DNA of 32,735 nt from JBOCEF01 sp047610385 (GCA_047610385.1 JBLGAC010000045.1:1-32735); one strand, 5' to 3'. Positions 23,175 to 31,621 are shown, numbered from the stretch's first letter. Made by a program: numbers and translations. Notes: generated by a model from the sequence alone, not told the origin.

Positions 23175-23515
23175 CATTTGTCTCGCATAGGGGACTCCGA
23201 CACCCCATGAATCACAACGCCAATGCGGTGGGAATCCACCTTCTCAAACACGCTCTCAGCTTCGTCCAACTTGCCGCAATCCATCGCTGGATGCGCTTTG
23301 TCCACACGGCCTAGCGGACTTTGGCTACCCAATCAGCATGCTGCGGTGCGGCCCGTCGAAGCGGCCATTGATGCATGGTGCAGCATTTTTATCGGTTGAA
23401 ACATCGGGCAATGTTGCCATTCAATATCCTAATTCAAGTATTTGCGTAATTCAGATTACTGAGAAGGGGATTTAGGGGCGTCGCACAGCACTCTGCACGA
23501 CGCCCATTTGGATCG
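23175..23515. other. Intergenic stretch with one hairpin
   Basis: About 340 bases without a gene. GGGTGTCGGAGTCCCC near 23200 may be the end of the IS5 fragment. An 8-bp stem GGGCGTCG/CGACGCCC (23476-23505) lies just downstream of the DUF1330 gene on the minus strand and may terminate it, though no T-run follows. Confidence 0.4.
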
Positions 23516-23821
23516 TTATGAGGGCGACATCACTTTGCCTTCATAGGCCACCATGTGTTGATCTGATCCTTCGTCGCGCAAGGATACAATCGCTTGGTAT
23601 TCGTCAGAGCTGTGCCAGGCGTCGAGATTTTCCATCGTCGGGAATTCAACTACAAACACCATGTGATGGCCATCGCTTTCGCCATTCAGCATCTTGGGTT
23701 GCGCGCCAACTACCACCGGCTTGCCGCCGTATTTCGCGCCTACCGTTTTTGTTGCTGTAAGGTAGCTTTCGAATTTCTCTTTGTTGGTGACGGTCACTTT
23801 CGACATCATATACGCGGGCAT
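23516..23821 (-). CDS. DUF1330 family protein
   Basis: A 101-residue ferredoxin-like dimeric alpha-beta barrel protein. MPAYMMSKVTVTNKEKFESY, GGKPVVVGAQPKML and VVEFPTMENLDAWHSSDEYQ fit the DUF1330 pattern. ATG 23821 has AAGGA upstream; an upstream in-frame start lacks this and adds an atypical basic leader. Biochemical function of the family is unclear. It is divergent from the GlxA-type regulator gene with 135 bases between, so that regulator may control it. Confidence 0.85.
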   Translation of the reverse strand: MPAYMMSKVTVTNKEKFESYLTATKTVGAKYGGKPVVVGAQPKMLNGESDGHHMVFVVEFPTMENLDAWHSSDEYQAIVSLRDEGSDQHMVAYEGKVMSPS

Positions 23822-23956
23822 TGATTTATCCTTAAGTTTAATTTTTCGGAATGCGCGGTTTTTTGGCCGCACGGTGATGGGATAAAATTAGGGCAAGACG
23901 GAACCGGCTTTTAGCGCCATAAGGGCTAATTAAAGTCTGATCAGGACATATTTGGT

Positions 23957-24934
23957 ATGAAAAAAGTTGTTATTCTGGCTTCAGAAGGGTGCGTTCTATC
24001 AACAATCGCCTCGCCAATGGATATGTTCCTGCAGGCGGGGGTGATGTGGAATGTGACAATGGGCAAGCGCCCTGACCCGGCTTTTGAAGTAAAAATTGTC
24101 ACTTCTGACGGACAACCAGTCATGGCTCTTAATGAGGTTCCGGTCGTGCCTGCCTGCTCAATGCACGACATTAAGGACGTGGATTTGATCATTATCCCAT
24201 CGCAGGGTTTCTTTTTTGATTTGCAAAGCGAGGCTCACATTGCACGCGTGGACTGGCTCGGAAAATGGAGTAAAAACGGGGCGGACCTGGCAAGTGTCTG
24301 CACCGGCGCTTTCACTCTGGCGGCCACAGGCCTGTTGGACGGCAAGAGCGCGACCACCCATTGGGGCATGGCCCGGCAATTCAAAAAGACCTATCCGGCG
24401 GTGCAGCTGCGGACAGACCTGATGGTCACCGACGAGGGGAATTTGTTCTGTGGCGGCGGGATCACTGCGGATTTGAACTTGTCGCTGTATCTGATCCGAA
24501 AATTTTGTGGCCGGGAAATTGCTCTGCAAAGCGCGCGTTGTACAATGGCGGATCTGGACCGGATCTCCCAAGCGCCTTTTTCTGTGTTCGTTCCGGAAAA
24601 AAACCACAATGACAGAGGGATACTGAAGGCTCAGGACTGGATAGACGAAAATTATCAAAAAAACGTCAACCTGCAGGAACTCGCGGCAAGAACCGGCGTG
24701 AGCCTACGGCAGTTTAGCCGGCGCTTTAAGTCAGCAACAGGTGAGACCTGCTTAAAGTATTTGCAACTGGTAAGGGTCGAAGCGGCAAAAACGGCCCTAA
24801 TAAATACCGATCAATCGTTTGAGGATATATCCCGGAATGCTGGCTATGAGAACGTAAGCTTCTTCCGGAAGTTATTCAAAAGCAATACCAGTGTAACACC
24901 GGTTGTTTACAGACAAAAATTCAGTCAGATTTAA
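23957..24934 (+). CDS. GlxA-type transcriptional regulator (DJ-1/PfpI-like + AraC HTH)
   Basis: 325 residues. The N-terminal DJ-1/PfpI-like domain (about 3-190) carries the nucleophile-elbow sequence LASVCTGAFTLAATGLLDG and ATTHWGMA. The C-terminal AraC helix-turn-helix (about 225-322) has LQELAARTGVSLRQFSRRFK and FEDISRNAGYENVSFFRKLF. Such regulators usually activate nearby genes in response to small molecules. AGGA lies about ten bases before the ATG. GC content is clearly lower than in the amide operons, suggesting a different origin. The divergently placed DUF1330 gene is the likely target. Confidence 0.92.
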   Translation: MKKVVILASEGCVLSTIASPMDMFLQAGVMWNVTMGKRPDPAFEVKIVTSDGQPVMALNEVPVVPACSMHDIKDVDLIIIPSQGFFFDLQSEAHIARVDWLGKWSKNGADLASVCTGAFTLAATGLLDGKSATTHWGMARQFKKTYPAVQLRTDLMVTDEGNLFCGGGITADLNLSLYLIRKFCGREIALQSARCTMADLDRISQAPFSVFVPEKNHNDRGILKAQDWIDENYQKNVNLQELAARTGVSLRQFSRRFKSATGETCLKYLQLVRVEAAKTALINTDQSFEDISRNAGYENVSFFRKLFKSNTSVTPVVYRQKFSQI

Positions 24935-24995
24935 TCAGTCTTGAACATTTTAAGAATGAACGCAAAGGGCTCTTTGCTGCCATGCGTGTCTCGAT

Positions 24996-25199
24996 TTAAT
25001 CGTCGCGACCCATAGTCCCGGCTGAATTGCCCAGGTCACCCGTTTCGCTGCCGTTGCCTTTAACAGAGTCGAGGTTCTTGTTTGGATTGTCGATCTTTGG
25101 AGGTTTGGACGGATTGGATGGTCTAGGTGGGTTAGCTGCGGTTGGCGTGTTTGCAAAAGGCGTTGCCGAAGGAGGCGTGCTCGTGCGTGGATTGTAAGC
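24996..25199 (-). pseudogene. C-terminal tail of a Pro/Asn/Ser-rich protein, 5' end lost
   Basis: The minus-strand frame ends NSAGTMGRDD-stop and is rich in Pro, Thr and Asn (PPSATPFANTPTAANPP, NPSKPPKIDNPNKN), like the linker or tail of a secreted or surface protein. Its upstream part is replaced by IS110-type sequence from about 25200, so it is probably a truncated gene. It could also be a chance frame. Confidence 0.3.
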
Positions 25200-25278
25200 G
25201 ATGGGGTGGACGCCCCCCGGCGGCATCGACTGTGCCAAGGTGGCAGGTGTTGAAGCACCGCTACGAGGGAGAGCGTCC

Positions 25279-25422
25279 ATGAACGAGGTTAACATCATCG
25301 GCCTGGATTTGGCCTCGAGCGTGTTCCAGGCGCACGGCGCCGGAGCGGACGGGTCGGTTGTATTCCGGCGCAAGCTGCCGCGTGCGCAGCTGCTGAAGTT
25401 CATGGGCGAGCAGCCCCTCGGC
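25279..25422 (+). pseudogene. IS110-family transposase, N-terminal fragment
   Basis: MNEVNIIGLDLASSVFQAHG with the first catalytic Asp of the RuvC-like DEDD domain, then SVVFRRKLPRAQLLKFMGEQ, is the canonical start of IS110 transposases, after a GGGAGAG ribosome site. It breaks off after about 48 residues, where IS5-type sequence begins. About 80 bases upstream probably belong to the IS end. Confidence 0.8.
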
Positions 25423-25964
25423 GGGCATCATCGACAGCCAGAGCGTGAAAACCACCGAAAGCGGCGGCCCGCGCGGCTTCGACGCCGGGAAACGGATCAA
25501 GGGCCGCAAGCGTCACATAGTGACCGACACGCTCGGCTTGATGGTTGGCGCCGTGGTTCATCCGGCCAGCGTACAGGACCGCGACGGGCCCCGATGGTGC
25601 TGCGTTCGATACGCACAAGCTGGCCTTGGTTGCGCCATGTCTTCGCCCCCTCTCGGCGAATGTGCCATTCACCTGGCGGGCAATGGACGGAGGCTATGCC
25701 GGGCCGAAGCTGCGCGGCGCCCTGAAGGGCCAGGGCGATTGGCGGATCGAGATCATCAAGCGCTCCGACGCCGTCCGAGGTTTCAAGGTTCTGCCGCGGC
25801 GCTGGGTGGTCGAACGAACATTCGCCTGGCTCGGGCGATGCCGCCGCTTGGCGAAGGACTGGGAGGCATCCATTAGCAGCGCCGAGGCATGGCTCCTGAT
25901 CGCCCATATTCGCATTATGATCAGGCGCTTGGCGCGGTTTCACGCAGGACCCGTCGAATTATGA
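25420..25964 (+). pseudogene. IS5-family transposase, C-terminal two-thirds, frameshifted
   Basis: IIDSQSVKTTESGGPRGFDA with the first Asp, KRHIVTDTLGLMVGAVVH, then a frameshift to APMVLRSIRTSWPWLRHVFA, then an extra 30-40 bases encoding PLSANVPFTWRAM, then DGGYAGPKLRGAL (second Asp), WVVERTFAWLGRCRRLAKD (Glu) and HAGPVEL. The catalytic residues are all visible but spread over three frames, so the gene is dead. It starts directly in the broken IS110 gene. Confidence 0.85.
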
Positions 25965-25972
25965 GTCGGGCT

Positions 25973-26092
25973 CTAAGAGAACGTCGCATCGCTGATGCCG
26001 TGCTTGCGGCCCAGCTCGGCCGCGCTCAGCCCCGCCTGATGCTCTTTCAGGATACCGATGAACTGCTCTTCGCTGAATCTGCTGCGTCTCAT
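25973..26092 (-). pseudogene. IS3-family OrfA, N-terminal fragment
   Basis: 39 codons: MRRSRFSEEQFIGILKEHQ, then AGLSAAELGRKHGISDATF and a stop. This is the helix-turn-helix start of an IS3-type OrfA, preceded by GGAGACGG. In relatives the next residues are YNW; here the frame ends at the junction with the IS5 remnant. The element's end probably lies near 26130-26160. Confidence 0.8.
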
Positions 26093-26386
26093 GTCCGTCT
26101 CCTTCGATGGAGAACACGCCAACCTCTGGCTGCGGACATTTCAGGGGAGCAGGTCACTTTTAACCTACCCCAGCGAACGGCATCTTTGATCTCGATCCGG
26201 ACATCGCGTGCACCGCGGCAAATGTTCAGATTAGGCGATGAGCGGTCATCCGCTGCGCCAAGAGCAGATGACCGGTTTGTGGCCGGGGCCACTTGCTGCG
26301 GCATCAGACGTTGACGGAGGGGATCGCCGCGCCTCCCGATGGAGGGAGGAAGCGCAAAGGCCCTTCCCCGGCGCTCGCCCCTGTCG
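26093..26386. other. Intergenic stretch, IS end remnant
   Basis: About 290 bases. The first 60 likely belong to the broken IS3 element (GGCTGCGGACATTT). The remainder, up to the minus-strand hypothetical gene, shows no gene or clear terminator. Confidence 0.4.
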
Positions 26387-26983
26387 TCACATCTTCGGTG
26401 GCAGGCAGAGCACTCCCTCGATCTTCCCAAGCACATCGTCGACCTTGCCACCGCGCAGGATCTCGCGGACGGGGGCGGCGATGAAATCGCTCACTGCCGT
26501 CGCATTTGTCAAGCGATCGAGGGGCAGCGCGTAGAACCAGCTCGGATCTTCGACATCGTCAATCGTCCAATGCCGCGCTTGGGCAACGCAATCCTCGCGA
26601 TAGCCCGCCGCGTTCGGACCGTCGGAGTCGAATCCCCACGCATCCTCCAGGCTCCGACCGGCTGAGTAACCGATCAGCACCTTGGCTCGCTTGCCGTGCT
26701 CCCAGTCGGCCTCGTCGCCTTCGTTCGACGTGAGCTGAATCACCAATGTCAGGGCACCCTCGGTCTCCGCATCCTCGCGATTGCTCCGCTTGATGAAGAA
26801 ATAGAGATTCCAGACCGATCGGAGAAAATCACCTCCGGTCGCGTCTGCGTCCTCCTCAACGATTGCGAGATCGCTGTCCATGGTTTCGACAAGCCTGAAC
26901 GCACCGAAAAGTTTGTCGAGGTTCTGCTGCGCGCGCAGGATGTTCTGAGCCGACTGCCAAAGAATTTTGTCGATACCGGTCAT
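26387..26983 (-). CDS. Hypothetical acidic protein, partner of PD-(D/E)XK nuclease
   Basis: A 198-residue acidic protein with no family I recognise. It starts MTGIDKILWQSAQNILRAQQ, has an acidic middle (SNEGDEADWEHGKRAKV), and SLEDAWGFDSDGPN, and ends KIEGVLCLPPKM. ATG 26983 overlaps the nuclease stop as ATGA, so the two are surely co-translated and probably a complex. No signal peptide or membrane segment. It may be a specificity or inhibitor subunit for the nuclease, or a sensor. That role is inference from gene order only. Confidence 0.75.
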   Translation of the reverse strand: MTGIDKILWQSAQNILRAQQNLDKLFGAFRLVETMDSDLAIVEEDADATGGDFLRSVWNLYFFIKRSNREDAETEGALTLVIQLTSNEGDEADWEHGKRAKVLIGYSAGRSLEDAWGFDSDGPNAAGYREDCVAQARHWTIDDVEDPSWFYALPLDRLTNATAVSDFIAAPVREILRGGKVDDVLGKIEGVLCLPPKM

Positions 26984-27711
26984 TCGCTCTCTCTGTAATC
27001 GTAGTGGGTTTCGGGAACTGCCGGGATGGACGGAAGCTCGAACTCCTCGTCAAAGCTGAAGGTGCACGCTTCCGGCATCGTCATGGCGGGCCATGGTCCG
27101 AGAACAGCACCCTGCGGTTCGCCCGCAAGGAAGTTGGCGGCGAGCCTCGCCCACGCGACCAGCCCAGTGTCAGACGTGGTGTCGACGAGGCTTCTCAGCC
27201 GGTCGCACATATCCTTCCACGTCCAGACCGTGATGGCAGGCGTCTGTGGATATCCGCCACGAAGGTCCTCGATCGCCTTTTCATGTTTCTTCTCTGCCCC
27301 AAGCAGCGTGTAGCCCATGACGTGTCGCGGTCCTTTCGGCAGCTCGCCACGGCGGCAATGTCCGCTCTCGACCGAGCGGATCTCGCGTGCGGCCTGATCT
27401 TCGCCCAGCCCTGCGCCCCATTTCACCTCGACAATCCAGTAGGCGCGCCGACCCTCGACGGTCTCCTCCAGCACGACGTCAGGTTCGGAGCCCCCGCCGT
27501 CGCCTTGAAAGAAGGGCCAGAGGTAGATGAGGACATCCCCCTCGAACTGGTGGCCGCATAGGGCTTCCAGCGCCAGCGCGCGGGCTTCGGGCGTCAGGAA
27601 CCGCAGGGTCCCGAAGATCGCGGACGTAATGAGATCTTCGCGCGGCTGCTTGCCGACGCCGTCGATAATGCAGGAAAGCCGCGCCTTCCGAGCTACGACC
27701 GCGTCAAACAT
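26980..27711 (-). CDS. PD-(D/E)XK nuclease-like protein
   Basis: 243 residues. The fold's motifs are visible: Glu25 in REDLITSAIFGTLRFL (first helix), Asp78 in GSEPDVVLE, the E-x-K at 95-97 in YWIVEVKWGAG, and Gln106 in GEDQAAREI. This is a restriction-endonuclease-like core; the C-terminal 110 residues (from VMGYTLLGAEKKHEKA) are not assigned. ATG 27711 is preferred to GTG 27714; the ribosome site is weak. It forms a two-gene operon with the hypothetical protein downstream. Nucleases of this fold in island DNA between integrases are commonly defence effectors, but no methylase or helicase accompanies it. Family call is based on motifs only. Confidence 0.8.
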   Translation of the reverse strand: MFDAVVARKARLSCIIDGVGKQPREDLITSAIFGTLRFLTPEARALALEALCGHQFEGDVLIYLWPFFQGDGGGSEPDVVLEETVEGRRAYWIVEVKWGAGLGEDQAAREIRSVESGHCRRGELPKGPRHVMGYTLLGAEKKHEKAIEDLRGGYPQTPAITVWTWKDMCDRLRSLVDTTSDTGLVAWARLAANFLAGEPQGAVLGPWPAMTMPEACTFSFDEEFELPSIPAVPETHYDYRESE

Positions 27712-27912
27712 CACATCTCGGCATCACATCCCCCTGCGCCTAAGTTCTTGGCGGAAGGCCATGGCTTGCCTTCGGTGATAGCAAGCTGGTTAACTACCCG
27801 GGACAGCGGAGATTTACGTTCCGACAGGGCTCTATCGCTAGGCAGCATGGACAAAGTGCGCCCAGCGATTGTCACACTATTTACACACGACCGAGGCAGA
27901 TACGCTCACCCC

Positions 27913-29739
27913 ATGAACATAACCACGCCTGACCCCGCCGCCGATCTGCCGCCGATCCGTCCTGACGCCATCGGCGCCGGGCTCGGCCTCGCCTCGCGCG
28001 AGGAAATCTGCGGGCTGATTGGCATGATCGAAGCCGCCTCGACGCTTGAGATCGGGCGCGCCGCCGCGACATCTCTCGCGCGGCTGGTTGATCGGCGGAT
28101 CGAGGATGCGGGCGCTCGGATGACATCGCGGGCCAAGGAGCTCTTCGCTTCCACGGCTTCTATCGCCGCCTTGCGCCACCGTCTTTGGCTGGCGCTGGTC
28201 GATGCGCTCGAGGTCAAAGGCGCGACGCCGTTGTCGACACGCAGGTTGCACCGGCTGACGGCCGCTTTGGGCGTGCAGGCCGCGAAGGTTCTTTCGCCAG
28301 AACTGCTGGCCGACGAACAGGGCGGCTGGCTTTCCCGCACGACGCGTAAGGTGAAGGCGGTGCGCCAGGATGGACTGTCCGCGCTGTTTGCGCCGCCGCT
28401 GTCTTTTCCTGACGTTGTCGCGCGGGAGTTCGCTTCGATCTTCGAGGTGTTGGGCAAGCAAAACGCCAACCGCTCAGGTCTCGACCCCAAAGCGGCGGAG
28501 GCCCTGCGTCAAGGGCGCGCCTCGGCGATTGCGCTCGCCGCTGCAGGGGGCGGTTGGGCAGGCCTTGCCGCGGTCGTCTCGGGCGCAGGGTTCGCGCCCT
28601 ATATCCTCGCGGCCCATGCGTCGGCGGTGTTGCCTTTCGTCGGCGGCTCAACCGCGATTTCGTTTCTTACGGTGGCGGTCAATCCGGTCACACTGCTCGC
28701 CGGTCTTGCCGGTTCGGGTTTTCTGCTGGCGCATTTCGGGCGACGCGCGCGTGGGGCGGTGGCCGCAAGGGCTGCGGTGCTTTTGGCGCTGCGGGGGCTG
28801 GAGGATCAGCGGGACGGCATCGCCGCGCTTGTCTCCGCCTTTCGCCGCGCGGCGCGCGACGGGAACCATGCAGATAAGGCTCTGGCTACGCGCCTTTCTG
28901 CGGTCGAGCGGCGACTGGGCCGCCCCCTGCCGGATGCGGCGGGCGCGCCGCCGGGCCGCTGGGCGCAGGCGTCCCGCGGCGCCCATGATCTCGACAGCGT
29001 GGCCGCAGCCGCGACGGGGGTCTTGTGCGCAGGCGACATGATGTTCCACGCAGCAGCGATCGATCCGAAGGTGCTGGCGGCGGCTGATTTTTCCCGCACA
29101 GCGCACGTTTCAGACCCCTTCGCCTTCGCCGCCCATGCAGGCGATTGGGCAAGCCGCGGGGCCGAGATTGGGTTGCGCGGCTATGCGGCGGAGCGTGTCG
29201 TCCTCGCGCGTCTGATCGAAGACGGTCATGACGCCAGCATCGCCCCTGACAGCAACACGCCCGGTTTCGACCTGATCGTGGACGGCGCACCGGTGCAGGT
29301 CAAATGCGGACTCTCGCTGGATCTGCTTAGGACGCACTTTGCAAAATACCCCGACATCCCAGTGATCGCCGATGCGGAACTGGCGGCGAAGGCGGCGGCG
29401 TCGGGCGCCGAGTGGGCCTCGATGGTCGCGACGGTGGATGGCTTTGCGCTGGATCAGGTTGAGGCGATGACCGCCGAGGCGCTTGATGCGGCGGGCGACT
29501 TGGCCGATCCCGCGGTGGCGTTTTTCGCGCTATCAGTCGGGGCGGCAAGGGGCGCGTTCGAGGTCTGGCGAGGGGAGATACCGCTTTCGGACCTTCCCGC
29601 CTGGCTCGCGCTTGACGGTGCGGTGCGCGCGACCTTGACCGGGGTTGGTGCCAAGGCGGGCGCAGTGGTGGGGCTGGTGGCGATCGGCCCGGCGGGGGCG
29701 GTGATCCTTGGACCGATGATCGGCGCGGCCGCTCTATAG
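27913..29739 (+). CDS. Membrane protein with C-terminal restriction-endonuclease-like domain
   Basis: 608 residues. N-terminal 200 residues are helical and charged. About 203-276 contains several hydrophobic stretches (AIALAAAGGGWAGLAAVV, PFVGGSTAISFLTVAV, TLLAGLAGSGFLLAHFG). A domain near 425-490 reads GYAAERVVLARLIEDGHDAS, PGFDLIVDGAPVQVKCG, FAKYPDIPVIAD. Its E, D and QxK spacing is that of a PD-(D/E)XK core with Gln in the third position. The end has glycine-zipper-like repeats (GAVVGLVAIG, GAVILGPMIGAA). ATG 27913 is chosen because the upstream extension is low-quality. The frame resumes after the TAG (29737-29739). Divergent to the nuclease pair. Function unknown; membrane-linked nuclease effector or toxin is possible. 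Confidence 0.7.
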   Translation: MNITTPDPAADLPPIRPDAIGAGLGLASREEICGLIGMIEAASTLEIGRAAATSLARLVDRRIEDAGARMTSRAKELFASTASIAALRHRLWLALVDALEVKGATPLSTRRLHRLTAALGVQAAKVLSPELLADEQGGWLSRTTRKVKAVRQDGLSALFAPPLSFPDVVAREFASIFEVLGKQNANRSGLDPKAAEALRQGRASAIALAAAGGGWAGLAAVVSGAGFAPYILAAHASAVLPFVGGSTAISFLTVAVNPVTLLAGLAGSGFLLAHFGRRARGAVAARAAVLLALRGLEDQRDGIAALVSAFRRAARDGNHADKALATRLSAVERRLGRPLPDAAGAPPGRWAQASRGAHDLDSVAAAATGVLCAGDMMFHAAAIDPKVLAAADFSRTAHVSDPFAFAAHAGDWASRGAEIGLRGYAAERVVLARLIEDGHDASIAPDSNTPGFDLIVDGAPVQVKCGLSLDLLRTHFAKYPDIPVIADAELAAKAAASGAEWASMVATVDGFALDQVEAMTAEALDAAGDLADPAVAFFALSVGAARGAFEVWRGEIPLSDLPAWLALDGAVRATLTGVGAKAGAVVGLVAIGPAGAVILGPMIGAAAL

Positions 29740-29772
29740 GGCGCGGGTCGTGCGCGACGGGCGGCGGAGCGG

Positions 29773-30195
29773 GTGGTGCGCGGTGATTGGCATCATGCGG
29801 TGGAGGTGCAGGCTGCCGAGCTGCATGCCGCCTTGGGCATGGCGCTCGCCCGCAAAGTCGATCTGCTGGTCGCACGTCATGGCCGTTTGCATGAGGCGGC
29901 CCCGGCGCGCCCGGATATCGTCGCATGGATCGAGACGCGGGCGCTCGACGACGCGGTGGCGGCGGCTGAAGCGCTGCTGGACCTAGGCGCGCCACCCAAG
30001 GATGCGGACGCCGCGCTTCGCCTCGCCTGGGAGGCCGTGCAACACGTTCCGGGCGATGCAGCGGTCCTGAGGGCGCGGGCTGCATTGCTCTCCGTGATTG
30101 GCGCGCGCCCGCCATTGACCGATGCCGCGCGGGAGGCGCTGGCCGGACTGCGCGCCGTCGATTGGGCGCATGTTGTCAGCCGGAGCCGCCGCTGA
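29773..30195 (+). CDS. Helical protein in frame after an amber stop (possible 3' part of upstream gene)
   Basis: The frame directly follows the TAG of the 608-residue protein and remains open for about 150 codons: AAERVVRGDWHHAVEVQAAE, ALARKVDLLVARHG, DDAVAAAEALLDLGAPPKDA, ALRLAWEAVQHVPGDAAVL. It is alanine-rich and TPR-like helical. Either an amber mutation or readthrough splits one protein of about 760 residues, or a second gene starts at GTG 29773 after GGAGCGG. Codon use matches the upstream gene. No family recognised. Confidence 0.5.
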   Translation: MVRGDWHHAVEVQAAELHAALGMALARKVDLLVARHGRLHEAAPARPDIVAWIETRALDDAVAAAEALLDLGAPPKDADAALRLAWEAVQHVPGDAAVLRARAALLSVIGARPPLTDAAREALAGLRAVDWAHVVSRSRR

Positions 30196-30357
30196 CGGTC
30201 CGTGCTGCATGCGCGGTCTTGGCGATCGGGGGACAGCTTGGTGGCGACATCGCAGAACGGATGATCAGCGCCCCCCCGCTGCTGTGGCTCCGAGAGCATG
30301 AACTAGTGATTTGCTCTAGTCATGCATACTCTGACAATCAGAATCCATTCTAGGCGG

Positions 30358-31086
30358 CTATGTCGAACGACGCAGCACCCGAAGTTCCGAGACGATGGTT
30401 TCAGCGGGCAGCGTCGTGGGTGGATCTGTGACGCAGGCGACCACTGCGTTCGTAAAATCTATAAACTGCCCACGTCGTTCACCGCTTATAGAATCTGTCG
30501 TGTAGGTCACATTTCGATCATTTACGTCCCAGATAAAAGTTACTGCAAATATTACAGCCCTCCTGTGGAGATCACGGGCGCGGCCCTTACGGCTATATGA
30601 GAGAACCAATGCAAAATCGCGCGTGGAAGCAATGGCTTGGAGCTCCTTGACGGCGTCGCCTGCATGAACGCTAGCTTGACCTATAGATAGCTTCAAACGC
30701 TCCATCCGGAGCTCATTTTTTTCACTTGTGCTCGCGGAGAGCGTTTCTAGCCGCTTGGCAGCTTTCGCTAGCTGTCGCGTCGCTGCGGAGATTTCAGCAT
30801 GCGCTCTCTCCAGCTCCTTGTTCGCACGCGCTGTTGCAACCGTCCGGTCGATGGGCACCCACATGGGATTCTCGCGGGGGTTGAGCATGTGTGCCAAAAA
30901 AATTGACAGCCTCTCAATTTCGTTCCGATCAAACTCGAAGCGCACCGCGATCTCTTGAACCTGCTCGTCTGTCAATGCGCCGGCCGCCCCAGCTGCCTCA
31001 TAGTCCATCAGGCGCCAAGGAACGGACTTGCTAATCTCATCGCTGGAGATGAAGTGCGTGCCATCAGAATCTTCGAACGTGGCCAT
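30358..31086 (-). CDS. Hypothetical coiled-coil protein of mobile-element type
   Basis: 242 residues. The N-terminal region is acidic; about 92-160 is a charged heptad-rich helix (ANKELERAHAEISAATRQLA and AKRLETLSASTSEKNELRM) likely to coil; the C-terminal domain has DLHRRAVIFAVTFIWDVN and GQFIDFTNAVVACVTDP. That last pattern resembles C-termini of uncharacterised proteins near phage or island integrases, though I cannot name a family. ATG 31086 follows a run of G. Convergent with the 27913-30195 genes and divergent from the excisionase module. Confidence 0.65.
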   Translation of the reverse strand: MATFEDSDGTHFISSDEISKSVPWRLMDYEAAGAAGALTDEQVQEIAVRFEFDRNEIERLSIFLAHMLNPRENPMWVPIDRTVATARANKELERAHAEISAATRQLAKAAKRLETLSASTSEKNELRMERLKLSIGQASVHAGDAVKELQAIASTRDFALVLSYSRKGRARDLHRRAVIFAVTFIWDVNDRNVTYTTDSISGERRGQFIDFTNAVVACVTDPPTTLPAETIVSELRVLRRST

Positions 31087-31244
31087 CCGTCCCCCCCATG
31101 CGTCATCTGCCGATCACTGCCATCCGAACCGCAGGACTCCGGCTCGGTGAACTGCGCTTGGCCGAGCCAAGTGTATTAGTCGATCCAAAATAGATCTCTC
31201 AGCACCATTGTACATGCTTCGTTCCGGCGCGTCATGGTCACTGC

Positions 31245-31424
31245 ATGACACGCATCCCCGCCCCGGCCAAAGATTCTGACCGCCGCCTGCATCAAGTCGA
31301 TGCGGCGGTGAGCCTGCTGGTTCGGCTTTTGGCGCGGCAGGCGGCCGGAGCGGCGTGTCCGAACCCCAGCCCTCAGGATACGCCCCATGACCAAGATCAA
31401 GCCCGCACTGATCGGCGCGGATGA
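31245..31424 (+). CDS. Possible small protein overlapping excisionase gene
   Basis: 59 codons: MTRIPAPAKDSDRRLHQVDA, then AVSLLVRLLARQAAGAA. It overlaps the excisionase start by 38 bases. An amphipathic helix in the middle and its position are reminiscent of small genes in integrase modules, but the ribosome site is poor. Otherwise the 31087-31386 stretch holds nothing I can support. Confidence 0.3.
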   Translation: MTRIPAPAKDSDRRLHQVDAAVSLLVRLLARQAAGAACPNPSPQDTPHDQDQARTDRRG

Positions 31425-31596
31425 CCGACTGCTGACGGTGCAGGAGGTCGCCGCGCTGGACCGCTGCTCGGTGAAGACGGTGCGCCGCGCCATCGACGCG
31501 GACCTGCTGCAGGCGCTGCGCATCGGTCCCGGCGGCCGCCTGCTGCGCGTGAGCCAAAGCGCCCACGCCGCCTATCGCAGGGGGCAGCGCCTGTGA
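31387..31596 (+). CDS. Excisionase-type helix-turn-helix protein
   Basis: 69 residues with the winged-helix pattern of AlpA/excisionase-family DNA-binding proteins: LLTVQEVAALDRCSVKTVRR (helix-turn-helix) and ALRIGPGGRLLRVSQSAHAAY (wing and strand). AGGA precedes the ATG by eight bases. It lies 165 bases upstream of the integrase and most likely acts as its recombination directionality factor or as a regulator of the module. Confidence 0.82.
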   Translation: MTKIKPALIGADDRLLTVQEVAALDRCSVKTVRRAIDADLLQALRIGPGGRLLRVSQSAHAAYRRGQRL

Positions 31597-31621
31597 CCTC
31601 GCTCGTCCATCAATGTCTATC

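Noticed and set aside
22887..25964. The two IS5 pieces as halves of one element split by insertion
   Set aside because: They are in opposite orientations and the breakpoints do not match, so separate copies or an additional inversion are needed.
26387..27711. Type II restriction-modification system
   Set aside because: No methyltransferase motifs in the partner or neighbours.
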